DNA of 54,658 bases from Aureimonas pseudogalii (GCF_014196835.1 NZ_JACIEK010000019.1:1-54658), one strand, 5' to 3'; shown: positions 38,183 to 47,705, counted from the first letter of the stretch. The notes: a model not told the origin generated them from the letters alone. A program made the numbers and translations.

Positions 38183-38495
38183 CGAGAACTCGCTCGTTGT
38201 TGGGAAAGAGCCTCTATTTTCCATAGTATTCGTTTAATCCGTGTAAACTCGCCGCAACGCTGATCGGCGAAAGCCCCCATTCGCCAAGAAAATGCGACAG
38301 ACAGCTAAAGGTTGCTGCCGCATCGCTGTATTTGGGGTGTTCTCGCCAGTCATCCGATATGACACGTCGCTTTGCCGAAGCGCTATCGCAGATGAGCAAC
38401 ATCTCGCATCATACAGAGATGCCACACGGTCTTCGTTTCGGCAGAAGCGACCCGCTGTAAGCTCGGTGGGCTTCGCAGGTGGGCATAGCTGCAAC
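38183..38495. other. Intergenic region upstream of the small peptide gene
   Basis: Apart from the candidate promoter at 38220-38247 I see no gene here. Short frames on both strands lack ribosome binding sites and resemble no family. The region is less GC-rich than its neighbours. Confidence 0.4.
38220..38247 (-). promoter_or_regulatory. Candidate promoter of the small exported peptide gene
   Basis: On the minus strand TTTACA (38242-38247) and TATGGA (38220-38225) are 16 bp apart. This gives a start near 38213 and a leader of about 31 bases before the ATG at 38182. Confidence 0.45.
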
Positions 38496-39521
38496 TCAAG
38501 GTGTCACCAGCCCTTCCGCCAGAAGGCTGGACGCCGCAGCATCGATCGCCTCGTCGCCGCTGCGGAAGGCGAGTCCAAGGATTTCTCGCGCCGGCGCCGT
38601 CTCCAGACGCTTGGTCCGACCAAGCTCTGCGGCCAACATCCGCGCCGGCGGCGAAACGACCGCGGCCGCTTTCACGGCCCAGGTCGGCAATCGACGACGC
38701 GGGACACGACCGGCGAAGGCGGGGTGACCTTCCGCGACCTGACGAGCGATATCGAGAAGTGAACGCTCTTCCGCCGATACGACCAAGCGCCGCCCTGCCG
38801 CCTTCGATGCCGTCAACGCCGCGACATGAGCCGCCGCGACGTCGCGCACATCGACGATGCCGAACGTGACGTCCGGCAGGACCGGCAACCGACCGGACAT
38901 CATCATCGCGATCAGCTGAACCGACGTCCCCATCGTGCGATCGAGCAACGGGCCGAAGACGAGGGATGGGTTGATCGTCGTCAGTTCAGTCCGCGTTCCA
39001 TCAACCGCCTCCCAAGCGGCGCGCTCGGCGAGGGTCTTCGAAACGGCGTAAGGCGAGATGTCCGAGCTTTCGACGTTCGAGACGTCCGCCTCGCCGAACC
39101 AGCGCTCTCCGCGACCAGGGTGACCATAGACGATCGACGCGATCGACGACGTCAACACGACGCGCGAAACGCCCGCGCGAACGGCGGCACCGACCACGCG
39201 AACCGTTCCCCCTCGCGCGACGTCGACGAGGCCGAACTTCTCGCGTGGCTGAGACCGCGGAAACGGCGATGCGGTGTGGACGAGCAGATCGCATCCGATC
39301 ATCGCTTCGTCCCATCCCGCGTCGCTCGTTAGATCCGCGAGGTGGGGCTCGAACAGCGCGGCATCGCCGCCGTGCCGACGCAGCATGCCGCTGACCTCCT
39401 CGGCCTTCGCGTCCCTTCGCACCGTCCCACGAACTCGGTAACCCGCCTCGACGAGTTGCAGGACGATGTGTTTCGCGATGAAGCCGGACGCTCCCGTTAC
39501 CAGTACGCGTGTCGCGTCCAA
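38496..39521 (-). CDS. NAD(P)-dependent epimerase/reductase (dihydroflavonol reductase-like SDR)
   Basis: This is a 341-residue extended short-chain dehydrogenase. The Rossmann motif is VLVTGASGFIAKHIV. The catalytic YAVSK motif lies in SDISPYAVSKTLAERAAW, and the upstream VVLTSSIASIVYG contributes the Ser/Thr. INPSLVFGPLLD is typical of the DFR-like group. The substrate is unknown. It lies on the minus strand downstream of the ribosomal cluster but is separated from it by the rplQ terminator, so it is an independent gene. Confidence 0.9.
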   Translation of the reverse strand: MDATRVLVTGASGFIAKHIVLQLVEAGYRVRGTVRRDAKAEEVSGMLRRHGGDAALFEPHLADLTSDAGWDEAMIGCDLLVHTASPFPRSQPREKFGLVDVARGGTVRVVGAAVRAGVSRVVLTSSIASIVYGHPGRGERWFGEADVSNVESSDISPYAVSKTLAERAAWEAVDGTRTELTTINPSLVFGPLLDRTMGTSVQLIAMMMSGRLPVLPDVTFGIVDVRDVAAAHVAALTASKAAGRRLVVSAEERSLLDIARQVAEGHPAFAGRVPRRRLPTWAVKAAAVVSPPARMLAAELGRTKRLETAPAREILGLAFRSGDEAIDAAASSLLAEGLVTP

Positions 39522-39564
39522 AGCCGACTCCCCGCCTGTTTCGTTTCACCAATCCATGAACGAA

Positions 39565-39588
39565 AAAGGGCTCCCGAAGGAGCCCTTT
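39565..39588 (-). terminator. Terminator of the alpha operon (after rplQ)
   Basis: AAAGGGCTCC / GGAGCCCTTT (39565-39574 and 39579-39588) with a four-base loop gives a perfect 10-bp stem, followed on the minus strand by TT from the flanking A-run. It sits 27 bases beyond the rplQ stop and marks the end of the ribosomal cluster. Confidence 0.85.
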
Positions 39589-39615
39589 CCGATGCAAGCT
39601 GACGGCCAGGGCCGA

Positions 39616-40035
39616 TCAGCCCTCGTCGTTCGTCTCGGCAGCCAGACGCGCACGATCGATCGAACCGCGGGCCTCGACGTCGCGATCGACGAACTCGATC
39701 ACGGCCATCGGCGCGTTGTCGCCGCGACGGAAACCTGCCTTCAGAACGCGGCAGTAGCCACCCTGGCGCTCCGCATAGCGCGGGCCGAGGGTGTCGAACA
39801 GCTTGCGGATAACGGTCTCGTCGCGGACCTGGCTGATCGCCTGACGACGAGCATGAAGATCGCCGCGCTTGCCGAGCGTGATCATCTTTTCCATGATCGG
39901 GCGAAGATCCTTCGCCTTCGGCAGGGTCGTCACGATCTGCTCGTGCTCGATCAGCGAAGCAACCATATTGGCGAACATCGCCTTGCGATGCTCATGGGTG
40001 CGATTGAGTTTACGTCCGCGGCTACCGTGGCGCAT
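39616..40035 (-). CDS. rplQ: 50S ribosomal protein L17
   Basis: L17 binds 23S rRNA near the exit tunnel. The 139 residues begin [17 protein letters not shown], the invariant family start, and include [15 protein letters not shown] and [13 protein letters not shown]. The C-terminal extension ending TNDEG is usual in alphaproteobacteria. The ATG at 40035 is used; the frame is open to 40098. It is the last gene of the alpha operon, 161 bp after rpoA. Confidence 0.97.
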   Translation of the reverse strand: MRHGSRGRKLNRTHEHRKAMFANMVASLIEHEQIVTTLPKAKDLRPIMEKMITLGKRGDLHARRQAISQVRDETVIRKLFDTLGPRYAERQGGYCRVLKAGFRRGDNAPMAVIEFVDRDVEARGSIDRARLAAETNDEG

Positions 40036-40196
40036 GGGGTGTCTCCTCGTAAAGGTCCGGCGTTTCGCTCGGGGTCGGCATCCTCGCAACCCAGCCACGA
40101 AGGCCGGTGCATGTGCCTTTGAATCTTCTTGGTTTTGCGACGACCCGCCACGCGGCGGCGAGCCTTCCTGTCGTCCTCAGTCGAAGGCTGGAAGCC

Positions 40197-41216
40197 TCAA
40201 TACTGATCCTCGTAGCGCTTGGCCAGATCGTCGATGTTCTCCGGCGGCCAGGCGTTGACCTCCATGCCGAGGTGGAGACCCATCGAGGCCAGCACTTCCT
40301 TGATCTCGTTCAACGACTTGCGTCCGAAGTTCGGGGTGCGAAGCATCTCCGCCTCGGTCTTCTGGATGAGATCGCCGATGTAGACGATGTTGTCGTTCTT
40401 CAGGCAGTTCGCCGAACGCACCGACAACTCCAGTTCGTCCACCTTCTTGAGAAGGGCGGGGTTGAAGGCGAGCTCCGCGATATGCTCTTCGGCGCCGCGC
40501 ACTTCGCGCTGCGGCTCCTCGAAGTTGACGAAGACCGAAAGCTGATCCTGCAGGATGCGCGCAGCGTAGGCCACCGCGTCCTCGCCGCTGATGGACCCAT
40601 CGGTGACGATGTCCATCGTCAGCTTGTCCTTGTTCAGGTCCTGCCCCTCGCGGGTGTTCTCGACCTTATAGGACACCTTCTTTACCGGCGAGAACAGCGA
40701 ATCAACCGGGATCAGTCCGATCGGCGCGTCTTCTGCACGGTTCTGGTCGGCAGGCACGTAGCCCTTGCCCGTGTTGACCGTGAACTCCATCCGGATCTCG
40801 GCACCCTCGTCGAGCGTGCAGATCTCATGCTCGGGATTCAGGATCTCGATGTCTCCAACGGTCTGGATGTCACCTGCCAGCACGACGCCCGGTCCGGACT
40901 TGCGCAAGACCATCCGCTTCGGGCCCTCGCCCTGCATGCCGATCGCGATTTCCTTGATGTTGAGGACGATGTCCGTCACATCCTCGCGCACGCCTGCAAT
41001 CGAAGAGAACTCATGCAGCACGCCGTCGATCTGGACGGCCGTCACGGCCGCACCCTGAAGCGATGAGAGAAGCACGCGACGCAGCGCATTGCCGAGCGTC
41101 AGGCCGAAGCCGCGCTCGAGCGGCTCAGCGATCAGCGACGCCTTCGTCCGGCTGCCGCCATTCTTGAAGACGACCTGGTTGGGCTTGGTGAGGTCTTGCC
41201 AGTTGCTAGCGATCAT
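40197..41216 (-). CDS. rpoA: RNA polymerase subunit alpha
   Basis: The alpha subunit nucleates RNA polymerase assembly and contacts activators and UP elements. The 339 residues contain the dimerisation NTD ([20 protein letters not shown] near the start) and the CTD with [16 protein letters not shown] and [16 protein letters not shown]. Length is as in other alphaproteobacteria. It lies between rpsK and rplQ, as in E. coli but without rpsD. The 131-bp gap before it contains two inverted repeats. Confidence 0.98.
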   Translation of the reverse strand: MIASNWQDLTKPNQVVFKNGGSRTKASLIAEPLERGFGLTLGNALRRVLLSSLQGAAVTAVQIDGVLHEFSSIAGVREDVTDIVLNIKEIAIGMQGEGPKRMVLRKSGPGVVLAGDIQTVGDIEILNPEHEICTLDEGAEIRMEFTVNTGKGYVPADQNRAEDAPIGLIPVDSLFSPVKKVSYKVENTREGQDLNKDKLTMDIVTDGSISGEDAVAYAARILQDQLSVFVNFEEPQREVRGAEEHIAELAFNPALLKKVDELELSVRSANCLKNDNIVYIGDLIQKTEAEMLRTPNFGRKSLNEIKEVLASMGLHLGMEVNAWPPENIDDLAKRYEDQY

Positions 41217-41237
41217 GACGCTTGCCTTTCAGTTACC

Positions 41238-41326
41238 TCGCCACCATCCAATCGTGGCGATAGGTCTGAGGGAAGGATCGGCTTCCCGAATACGTCGAAA
41301 GCCGCGCGACCCGGAGGCTGCGCGGC
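41238..41326 (-). repeat. Two inverted repeats in the rpsK-rpoA gap
   Basis: The first is TCGCCAC-N9-GTGGCGA (41238-41244 and 41254-41260). The second is GCCGCGC-N12-GCGCGGC (41301-41307 and 41320-41326), which on the minus strand is followed by TTTC. Both could form hairpins in the polycistronic mRNA between S11 and RNA polymerase alpha. Partial termination or mRNA processing is possible. Confidence 0.5.
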
Positions 41327-41347
41327 GCTTTCCAAAAGCGGACGACG

Positions 41348-41737
41348 TTAAACGCGGCGCTTCTTGCGCGGGCGAACGCCGTTGTGCGGGATCGGCGTCA
41401 CGTCGCGGATCGACGTGATGGTGAACCCGGCAGCCTGTAGCGCGCGCAGGGCCGATTCGCGACCGGAACCGGGACCGCAGACCTCGACTTCCAGGGTCCG
41501 CATGCCATGCTCCTGCGCCTTCTTGGCGGCGTCCTCGGCAGCGATCTGCGCCGCGAATGGGGTCGACTTGCGCGATCCCTTGAAGCCCTGTGCACCGGCG
41601 GACGACCAGGCGATCGTGTTGCCCTGCGCGTCGGTGATGGTGATGAGCGTGTTGTTGAAGGACGAATTCACATGGGCAACGCCCGAAATGATGTTCTTCC
41701 GCTCGCGACGACGAACGCGTTGCGCTTCCTTGGCCAT
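41348..41737 (-). CDS. rpsK: 30S ribosomal protein S11
   Basis: S11 lies on the 30S platform close to the E site. It has the family length of 129 residues, starting [16 protein letters not shown], with [30 protein letters not shown] and the C-terminal [19 protein letters not shown]. The ATG at 41737 is chosen; a frame to 41764 adds nine residues only. It sits between rpsM and rpoA. Confidence 0.98.
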   Translation of the reverse strand: MAKEAQRVRRRERKNIISGVAHVNSSFNNTLITITDAQGNTIAWSSAGAQGFKGSRKSTPFAAQIAAEDAAKKAQEHGMRTLEVEVCGPGSGRESALRALQAAGFTITSIRDVTPIPHNGVRPRKKRRV

Positions 41738-41853
41738 GTCTCGAATTTCCTTGGATCTCGACACCGCCGTAATTCCGGCGGCTCCACCTGTTCACGCGCG
41801 ACAGCACGGAACTGGACATTGACTGATACGGTGCAGCGCCGGGCTGCGCCGCC

Positions 41854-42222
41854 TTACTTCTTCTTGCCGGCGATCGCCTTCGCCGGACCCTTGCGGGTGC
41901 GGGCATTTGTATGCGTGCGCTGACCGCGAACCGGCAGACCACGACGATGGCGCAGGCCACGATAGCAGCCAAGATCCATCAAACGCTTAATGTTCATAGA
42001 CGTCTCGCGGCGAAGGTCGCCCTCGACGCGGTAGTCGCGGTCAATCATCTCGCGGATCTGCAGGACTTCGGCATCCGACAGATCGTTGACGCGGCGATCG
42101 GCCGCCAGATTGACCTTCTCCATGATCTCCTGCGCGAAGCGCGGGCCGATCCCGTGGATGTACTGCAGCGCGACGACGACGCGCTTGTTGGTGGGAATGT
42201 TGACGCCAGCGATACGGGCCAA
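41854..42222 (-). CDS. rpsM: 30S ribosomal protein S13
   Basis: S13 forms intersubunit bridges in the 30S head and contacts the P-site tRNA. The product is 122 residues, starting (M)[15 protein letters not shown], with the helix-two-turn-helix region and the basic C-terminus [16 protein letters not shown]. The start codon is TTG (42222), supported by AAGGAGA about eight bases upstream and by the invariant ARIAGV start. It is the first gene of the alpha operon proper, with its own strong promoter and a structured leader of about 144 bases. Confidence 0.97.
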   Translation of the reverse strand: MARIAGVNIPTNKRVVVALQYIHGIGPRFAQEIMEKVNLAADRRVNDLSDAEVLQIREMIDRDYRVEGDLRRETSMNIKRLMDLGCYRGLRHRRGLPVRGQRTHTNARTRKGPAKAIAGKKK

Positions 42223-42237
42223 GTTCAGTCTCCTTCT

Positions 42238-42256
42238 GTCGTGGATCCGCCACGAC
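42238..42256 (-). repeat. Hairpin in the rpsM leader
   Basis: GTCGTGG-ATCCG-CCACGAC forms a perfect 7-bp stem 16 bases upstream of the rpsM start, directly beside its ribosome binding site. An imperfect second stem (GAGC-x2-GCCC paired with GGGC-x2-GCTC, around 42269-42293) lies further upstream. Together they make a structured 5' leader that could allow translational feedback. Confidence 0.5.
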
Positions 42257-42372
42257 TGAGTTCCATCGAGCGAGCCCATCGCGGGCCTGCTCTCTTCAAA
42301 CGCCAAGCGGTCGAAGGTCAGCCGGAAAGACCGACGCCTCGACCGCTCGATACTGCGCGAATTGGACCGGTC

Positions 42373-42400
42373 CTTATAAGATTCCCGGTCGATCTGTCAA
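42373..42400 (-). promoter_or_regulatory. Strong sigma-70 promoter of the alpha operon
   Basis: On the minus strand TTGACA (42395-42400) and TATAAG (42373-42378) are 16 bp apart. This is a perfect -35 and a five-of-six -10, the best promoter match seen in the window. It begins 19 bp after the adk stop; transcription would start near 42366, about 144 bases before rpsM. Confidence 0.75.
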
Positions 42401-42418
42401 CCCTCGTCGGATCGAGCG

Positions 42419-43012
42419 TCAGACGCTCACCTTCTCCCGAAGGATCGCGTCGATCTCGCCGGTCACGGTGTCGATCGGGGCCATGCCGTCGATCGGGCGG
42501 GCGATCCCCTTCTTTCGATAGAAAGGCCCAACCGCCGCCGTCAGCTGTCGAAACTCGTCGAGCCGCCGACGGAACACGTCGGGCGTATCGTCCTTGCGAA
42601 CCGGGAGTCCGGCCTCTTCCGTTTCCCGTGCCCGCTTCTCGATTCGCGAGACGAGCTTCTCCTCGTCGACCTGAAACTCGATCACGGCGTCGAGCGACAG
42701 GTCGCGTTCTGCCAGCATACGATCGAGCGCTTCGGCCTGCGCCAACGTCCGAGGAAAGCCATCCAACACGAACCCGCGACGCGCGTCCGCCTGCTCGATC
42801 CGTTCGGCGACGATGCCGATCACGATCTCGTCGGACACGAGTTGCCCCGCATCCATAACCTGCTGTGCACGCTTCCCGATTTCCGTCTGGTTGGCCACCG
42901 CCTCCCGCAGCATATCGCCGGTGGAAAGCTGCGGAACCCCGTACTTCTGGATGAGACGCTGGGCTTGTGTTCCCTTTCCCGCTCCCGGCGGGCCAAGCAA
43001 AATCAATCTCAT
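42419..43012 (-). CDS. adk: Adenylate kinase
   Basis: Adk interconverts ATP, AMP and ADP. The 197 residues are the short form with a reduced LID, typical of alphaproteobacteria. The P-loop is [16 protein letters not shown]. The AMP-binding part has [17 protein letters not shown] and [17 protein letters not shown]. The zinc-binding cysteines of long-form LIDs are absent. The ATG overlaps the secY stop (ATGA). The location between secY and rpsM is common in bacteria. Confidence 0.98.
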   Translation of the reverse strand: MRLILLGPPGAGKGTQAQRLIQKYGVPQLSTGDMLREAVANQTEIGKRAQQVMDAGQLVSDEIVIGIVAERIEQADARRGFVLDGFPRTLAQAEALDRMLAERDLSLDAVIEFQVDEEKLVSRIEKRARETEEAGLPVRKDDTPDVFRRRLDEFRQLTAAVGPFYRKKGIARPIDGMAPIDTVTGEIDAILREKVSV

Positions 43013-44352
43013 CGGACTCCTCGTTTTCCTCCGCGCAGCTTCGCCTTCTTGACGAGGCCCTCATACTGATGCGCCAGCAGATGTCCCTGAATCTGCGCAA
43101 CCGTATCCATCGTGACCGAAACCACGATCAGAAGCGAGGTGCCCCCGAGGTAAAACGGGATGCCGGCAGCTGAAATCAAAATTTCCGGCAGCAGGCAGAT
43201 CACCACAAGATAGAGAGCACCGACCACCGTGATACGCGTCAATACGTAATCGATGTAATCGGCCGTCCGCTCGCCCGGCCGGATGCCGGGGATGAAGCCG
43301 CCATGCTTCTTCAGATTGTCGGCCGTATCCTTTGGATTGAAGACGATGGCCGTGTAGAAGAACGCGAAGAAGCCGATCATCGCGGCATAGAGGATCATGT
43401 AGAGCGGCTGGCCGTGACCGAGCGAGGCAATGACGGCGGACGCCCATCCGGGGAGCCGGCTCGTGTCCGAGAAGTTCGCGATCGTCACCGGCAGCAGCAG
43501 CAGCGACGAGGCGAAGATGGGCGGGATGACGCCCGCCGTGTTCAGCTTCAACGGAAGGTGCGATGTGTCGCCCTGGAACATGCGGTTGCCGACCTGGCGC
43601 TTCGGATACTGGATCAGCAACTTGCGCTGAGCCCGCTCGAAGAAGACGACGCCCGCGATGCAGGCGACCACGACGACGATGACGAGCAGGATGATCGCCG
43701 TGGACAGCGCGCCGGTGCGCCCGAGCTCGAGAAGCTGCGCCAGAGCTGACGGCAGATTGGCGGCGATGCCCGCGAAGATGATCAGCGAAATGCCGTTGCC
43801 AATGCCGCGCGAGGTGATCTGTTCCCCCAGCCACATCAGGAACATCGTCCCGCCCACCAGCGTGATCACCGTCGAGACGATGAAGAAGGTGCCGGGATTG
43901 GTGACAATGTTGCTCGACGACTGCAGCCCTGCCGCAATGCCGTAGGCCTGGACCGTCGCCAGGAGAACCGTGCCGTAGCGCGTGTACTGGTTGATGACCT
44001 TACGCCCCTGCTCGCCCTCTTTCTTGAGAGTCTCGAGCGAAGGGATGACGGAGGTCATCAGCTGAATGATGATCGACGCAGAAATGTACGGCATAATGCC
44101 GAGCGCGAAGATCGCCATGCGACCGACGGCGCCACCGGCGAACATGTTGAACAGGCCGAGGATACCCGTCGACTGCTGCCGGAACGCCTGCGCCAGCGCT
44201 TCCGGGTCGATGCCGGGCATCGGCACGTAGGTGCCGAGCCGATACACGAGAAGCGCACCGAGCGTGAACCAGATGCGTTTCTTCAGATCGGTGGCCTTCG
44301 AAAAGGCCGAAAAGTTGAGATTTGCGGCGAGTTGTTCCGCAGCCGATGCCAT
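43009..44352 (-). CDS. secY: Protein translocase subunit SecY
   Basis: SecY is the channel of the Sec translocon. The 447-residue protein has about ten membrane segments, with recognisable [42 protein letters not shown] and the cytoplasmic-loop [17 protein letters not shown]. The ATG at 44352 gives [11 protein letters not shown]; a frame to 44403 is not conserved. A 202-bp gap with a terminator-like hairpin separates it from rplO, so secY-adk may have separate expression from the upstream ribosomal genes. Confidence 0.97.
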   Translation of the reverse strand: MASAAEQLAANLNFSAFSKATDLKKRIWFTLGALLVYRLGTYVPMPGIDPEALAQAFRQQSTGILGLFNMFAGGAVGRMAIFALGIMPYISASIIIQLMTSVIPSLETLKKEGEQGRKVINQYTRYGTVLLATVQAYGIAAGLQSSSNIVTNPGTFFIVSTVITLVGGTMFLMWLGEQITSRGIGNGISLIIFAGIAANLPSALAQLLELGRTGALSTAIILLVIVVVVACIAGVVFFERAQRKLLIQYPKRQVGNRMFQGDTSHLPLKLNTAGVIPPIFASSLLLLPVTIANFSDTSRLPGWASAVIASLGHGQPLYMILYAAMIGFFAFFYTAIVFNPKDTADNLKKHGGFIPGIRPGERTADYIDYVLTRITVVGALYLVVICLLPEILISAAGIPFYLGGTSLLIVVSVTMDTVAQIQGHLLAHQYEGLVKKAKLRGGKRGVR

Positions 44353-44500
44353 GTGTGAGATCTCTCCGGGTTGCCCCAGAGCGCGACTCACGGATGGCGT
44401 CATGCCACGCCCACGATTCCGCCGCGCTCGTTTCGATTATGTAGAACGATCTCCCGGGGCGAAACACAAGCAAATTCGCCGCCATCCGTCCGCCCATATG

Positions 44501-44528
44501 AAAACGGCCGCCCCATGAGGCGGCCGTT
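44501..44528 (-). terminator. Terminator-like hairpin between rplO and secY
   Basis: AACGGCCGCC (44503-44512) and GGCGGCCGTT (44519-44528) form a perfect 10-bp stem with a six-base loop. On the minus strand the stem ends in GTTTTC, giving a short U-tract. It lies 27 bases after the rplO stop, inside the spc operon, where full termination would be unexpected. Attenuation or partial termination is likely. Confidence 0.6.
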
Positions 44529-44554
44529 GGATCATGCGACAATGAGGCGAAGCC

Positions 44555-45031
44555 TCAGGCTTCCGCGGAAACCGAAGTCGACAGGGTGATCGTGCCACCT
44601 GCCTTCTCGATCTTCTCGACGGCGGACTTTGACGCGCCGTCGACGGAGATCGTCAGCCTGCGCGACACCTCGCCGTCGCCGAGCACCCGGACGCCGATCT
44701 TCGAGCGACGAACGATGCCGGCGGCCTTCAAAGCCACAGAATCGATCGTGGACGCCGCATCCAGCTTGCCGTCTTCAATGGCCTTCTCGATGCGAGCGAG
44801 CGAGACGACGTTGTACTTCTTCGCGAAGATGTTCACGAAGCCACGCTTCGGGAGACGGCGATAGAGCGGCATCTGACCGCCCTCGAAGCCGTTGATCGCG
44901 ACGCCCGAACGAGCCTTCTGGCCCTTCACGCCGCGTCCGCCCGTCTTGCCCGAACCGGAACCGATACCTCGGCCAAGGCGCTTGCGATAATGCGTGGCGC
45001 CGTCCTTGTCGGAAATCTCGTTGAGTTTCAT
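44555..45031 (-). CDS. rplO: 50S ribosomal protein L15
   Basis: L15 is a late-assembly 50S protein. The 158 residues start [22 protein letters not shown] and include the glycine/lysine-rich extended N-terminal region ([20 protein letters not shown]) and [23 protein letters not shown] precedes the ATG. It is followed by a terminator-like hairpin before secY. Confidence 0.98.
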   Translation of the reverse strand: MKLNEISDKDGATHYRKRLGRGIGSGSGKTGGRGVKGQKARSGVAINGFEGGQMPLYRRLPKRGFVNIFAKKYNVVSLARIEKAIEDGKLDAASTIDSVALKAAGIVRRSKIGVRVLGDGEVSRRLTISVDGASKSAVEKIEKAGGTITLSTSVSAEA

Positions 45032-45047
45032 GTCAGCTTCTCCCGGC

Positions 45048-45251
45048 TCACTGGCCGTCCACGACGCGGACGAGATGGCTGACCTTGGCGATCATGCCAC
45101 GAACCGAAGGGGTATCCTCCAGCGTCCGCAAGCGGTGCATCTTATTGAGACCGAGGCCGACCAGCGTCTGGCGCTGATCGTTCGGACGGCGGGACGGGCT
45201 GCCGATCTGCTCGACGGTGACGGTGCTGCCCGTGGGTGTCTTCTCAGCCAT
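45048..45251 (-). CDS. rpmD: 50S ribosomal protein L30
   Basis: This is a 67-residue L30 of the bacterial short type, with [21 protein letters not shown] near the start and [20 protein letters not shown] in the second half. It sits between rpsE and rplO in the standard spc order, 16 bp before rplO. Confidence 0.96.
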   Translation of the reverse strand: MAEKTPTGSTVTVEQIGSPSRRPNDQRQTLVGLGLNKMHRLRTLEDTPSVRGMIAKVSHLVRVVDGQ

Positions 45252-45320
45252 GTCTAGGCTCCTTCGTTCCTACGACCCGATGGATGCAGGGCAGCGTCCG
45301 GGACGCGCCCCGCGACGCCA

Positions 45321-45872
45321 TCAGTCTTCCGCGCCGACCAGGTCGCGACGGCGAGCCTGAAGAGTGGAGTACTTCAGACCGCGGCGAGCGGCGACGTCCT
45401 TCGGGTGCATCTGCCCCTTGAGAGCGTCGAACGTGGCGCGAATCATATTGTAGGGGTTCGAGGAGCCCAGCGACTTGGCGACGACGTCGTGCATGCCCAC
45501 CGCCTCGAAGACGGCGCGCATCGGGCCACCTGCGATGATGCCCGTACCAGCCTCTGCCGTGCGCAGGATCACCTTGCCGGCGCCGTGGCGGCCATGCACG
45601 TCGTGATGCAGCGTACGACCGTCGCGCAGCGGCACGAAGATGAGATCGCGCTTGGCGGCTTCCGTCGCCTTGCGGATCGCTTCCGGCACTTCGCGCGCCT
45701 TGCCGTGACCGAAGCCGACGCGACCCTTGAGGTCGCCGACGACGACGAGTGCGGCGAAGCCGAAGCGACGTCCGCCCTTCACCACCTTGGCGACGCGGTT
45801 GATGTGAACGAGTTTGTCGACGAAACCGTCATCACGATCTTCGCGATCGTTTCTTTCGTTGCGAGGCGCCAT
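45321..45872 (-). CDS. rpsE: 30S ribosomal protein S5
   Basis: S5 lines the mRNA entry channel and affects decoding accuracy. The 183 residues contain the double-stranded RNA-binding-like N-domain ([20 protein letters not shown]), [15 protein letters not shown], and [29 protein letters not shown] precedes the ATG. A 152-bp gap with two perfect hairpins separates it from rplR. Confidence 0.98.
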   Translation of the reverse strand: MAPRNERNDREDRDDGFVDKLVHINRVAKVVKGGRRFGFAALVVVGDLKGRVGFGHGKAREVPEAIRKATEAAKRDLIFVPLRDGRTLHHDVHGRHGAGKVILRTAEAGTGIIAGGPMRAVFEAVGMHDVVAKSLGSSNPYNMIRATFDALKGQMHPKDVAARRGLKYSTLQARRRDLVGAED

Positions 45873-45952
45873 ATCCTATCCTTGTTTTTTTCCGGAGGCG
45901 TCTTGGGGATCGATGCCGACGATGCGGCAGCGGGCTTAAAGCACGATACGGC

Positions 45953-46018
45953 CAGCGGGAAAACCCGCTGCGCCGCATTTCGTGCCTGCAGAAATCGAAC
46001 GCCGCGCGAAGCGGCGTT
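45953..46018 (-). repeat. Two perfect hairpins in the rplR-rpsE gap
   Basis: CAGCGGG-AAAA-CCCGCTG (45953-45970) and AACGCCGC-GCGAA-GCGGCGTT (45998-46018) are both perfect inverted repeats, with stems of 7 and 8 bp. They lie in an unusually long 152-bp intra-operon gap, with no gene between. Neither has a long U-tract on the coding strand. They could be processing sites, translational control elements or short interspersed repeats. Confidence 0.6.
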
Positions 46019-46024
46019 GTCATC

Positions 46025-46387
46025 TCAGAAGTTCAGGCCGCCCTCACGAGCGGAATCGGCCAGGGCCTTGATACGGCCGTGGTAAATGAAAGCACCCCGA
46101 TCGAACACAACGTCGGTCACGCCGGCGAGCTTCGCGCGCTCGGCTACCAGCTTACCCACCGCGGCAGCAGCGGCCGTATCGGCGCCCGTCTTCAGATCCG
46201 TGCGAAGAGACGCATCAAGCGAAGACGCCGCGGCGAGGGTACGCCCTTCGGCATCGTCGATGATCTGCGCATAGATGTTCTTCGACGAGCGGTGGATCGA
46301 TAGGCGAGGACGACCGTTGGCGACCGCCTTCAGCGAACGGCGGACGCGCGAAGCGCGGCGCCGCAACAATTCCTTCTGGGTAGCCAT
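46025..46387 (-). CDS. rplR: 50S ribosomal protein L18
   Basis: L18 binds 5S rRNA in the central protuberance. The 120 residues start [20 protein letters not shown] and include [20 protein letters not shown] and the C-terminal [20 protein letters not shown]. It begins one base after the rplF stop, so translation is likely coupled. Confidence 0.98.
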   Translation of the reverse strand: MATQKELLRRRASRVRRSLKAVANGRPRLSIHRSSKNIYAQIIDDAEGRTLAAASSLDASLRTDLKTGADTAAAAAVGKLVAERAKLAGVTDVVFDRGAFIYHGRIKALADSAREGGLNF

Positions 46388-46388
46388 C

Positions 46389-46922
46389 TTACTTCTTCTT
46401 GCCTTCCTTACGGACGATCTTCTCGCCGGCGTATTTCACGCCCTTGCCCTTGTAAGGCTCGGGGCCGCGATACTCGCGAATCTCCGCCGCCACTTGGCCG
46501 ACCTGTTGCTTGTCGATGCCGGAAATTACGATTTCAGTGGGCTTGGGCACCACAATCGAGATCCCGTCCGGGATGGGGTAAAGCACGTCGTGGCTGAAAC
46601 CGAGCGCGAGCTGCAGGTTTTTACCCTGCATCGATGCACGATAACCAACGCCGTTGATCTCGAGACGCTTCTCGAAACCTTTCGTCACGCCGTCGAGAAT
46701 GTTGACGATCATCGTGCGGGACATGCCCCACTTCGACCGCGCGACCTTCGACTCGTCGCGCGGATCAACCTTGATCGCGCCGTCTTCCATCTTCACGAGG
46801 ACTTCCTCGTTGACGACGAACGACAACTCGCCCTTCGGACCCTTCGCGTTGACCGTCTGACCGTCAACTGAAGCGGTCACGCCGCTCGGTACGGAGACCG
46901 GCTTCTTACCAATACGAGACAT
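46389..46922 (-). CDS. rplF: 50S ribosomal protein L6
   Basis: L6 lies near the sarcin-ricin loop. The 177 residues begin [21 protein letters not shown] and contain [21 protein letters not shown] and the C-terminal [20 protein letters not shown], the family signature. It follows rpsH by 44 bp and precedes rplR. Confidence 0.98.
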   Translation of the reverse strand: MSRIGKKPVSVPSGVTASVDGQTVNAKGPKGELSFVVNEEVLVKMEDGAIKVDPRDESKVARSKWGMSRTMIVNILDGVTKGFEKRLEINGVGYRASMQGKNLQLALGFSHDVLYPIPDGISIVVPKPTEIVISGIDKQQVGQVAAEIREYRGPEPYKGKGVKYAGEKIVRKEGKKK

Positions 46923-46966
46923 CGTAATACCTGTCCGTTAGTCGTGGGACGAACCTCAATGCCACG

Positions 46967-47365
46967 TCAGAAGACGCGGCAGAGGATCTCGCCACCGACA
47001 TTCTGTTCACGGGCGGCGTGGTCGGCCATCACACCCTTGGGCGTGGAGAGGACCGAAATGCCGAGGCCGTTGGCGACGTGCGGGATCGTCTTCGCGGAGA
47101 CGTAGACGCGGCGACCGGGCTTCGAGACGCGGGCGATCTCCTTGATAACGGGAGCGCCCTCGTAGTACTTGAGCTCAATGCTGAACTCGGCCGTACCGTT
47201 CTCGAACTTCGTCTCGGTGTAGCCGCGGATGTAGCCTTCGTCCTTGAGGACGTCGAGCACGCGAGCGCGCAGCTTCGAAGCCGGCGTCGCCACCGAGGTC
47301 TTGCTCCGCATCGTCGCGTTGCGGATGCGCGTCAGCATATCGCCGAGGGGATCGGAAAGAGCCAT
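46967..47365 (-). CDS. rpsH: 30S ribosomal protein S8
   Basis: S8 binds the central domain of 16S rRNA and in E. coli represses the spc operon by binding its mRNA. The 132 residues include [20 protein letters not shown] and the C-terminal [19 protein letters not shown] with the GGEILCRVF end. It lies between rpsN and rplF in normal order. Confidence 0.98.
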   Translation of the reverse strand: MALSDPLGDMLTRIRNATMRSKTSVATPASKLRARVLDVLKDEGYIRGYTETKFENGTAEFSIELKYYEGAPVIKEIARVSKPGRRVYVSAKTIPHVANGLGISVLSTPKGVMADHAAREQNVGGEILCRVF

Positions 47366-47377
47366 CTCGTTATCTCC

Positions 47378-47683
47378 TTACCAGCTCGACTTGACGATGC
47401 CGGGAATCTGACCCGAATTGCCGAGTTCGCGAAGCGCGATACGGCTCATCTTCAGCTTGCGGTAATAAGCCCGCGGACGACCCGTCACCTCGCAACGGTT
47501 GCGGATACGGACCTTCGCCGAATTGCGCGGCAGCTCTGCCAGTTGGAGCTGCGCACGGAAGCGCTCCTCCATGCTCGCCGCCTGATCCGTGGTGACCGCC
47601 TTCAGCGCAGCACGCTTGGCCGAGAACTTCTCGACCATCTTCGCGCGGCGCTTGTTCTTCTCGATGGCGCTTTTCTTAGCCAT
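47378..47683 (-). CDS. rpsN: 30S ribosomal protein S14 (zinc-free type)
   Basis: The 101-residue S14 has [21 protein letters not shown] and the C-terminal [20 protein letters not shown] followed by GIVKSSW. Only one cysteine is present, so it lacks the CxxC-x-CxxC zinc ribbon and belongs to the long zinc-independent type. It lies between rplE and rpsH. Confidence 0.98.
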   Translation of the reverse strand: MAKKSAIEKNKRRAKMVEKFSAKRAALKAVTTDQAASMEERFRAQLQLAELPRNSAKVRIRNRCEVTGRPRAYYRKLKMSRIALRELGNSGQIPGIVKSSW

Positions 47684-47705
47684 GTTCTTTCCTTTTCGCC
47701 TGCCG

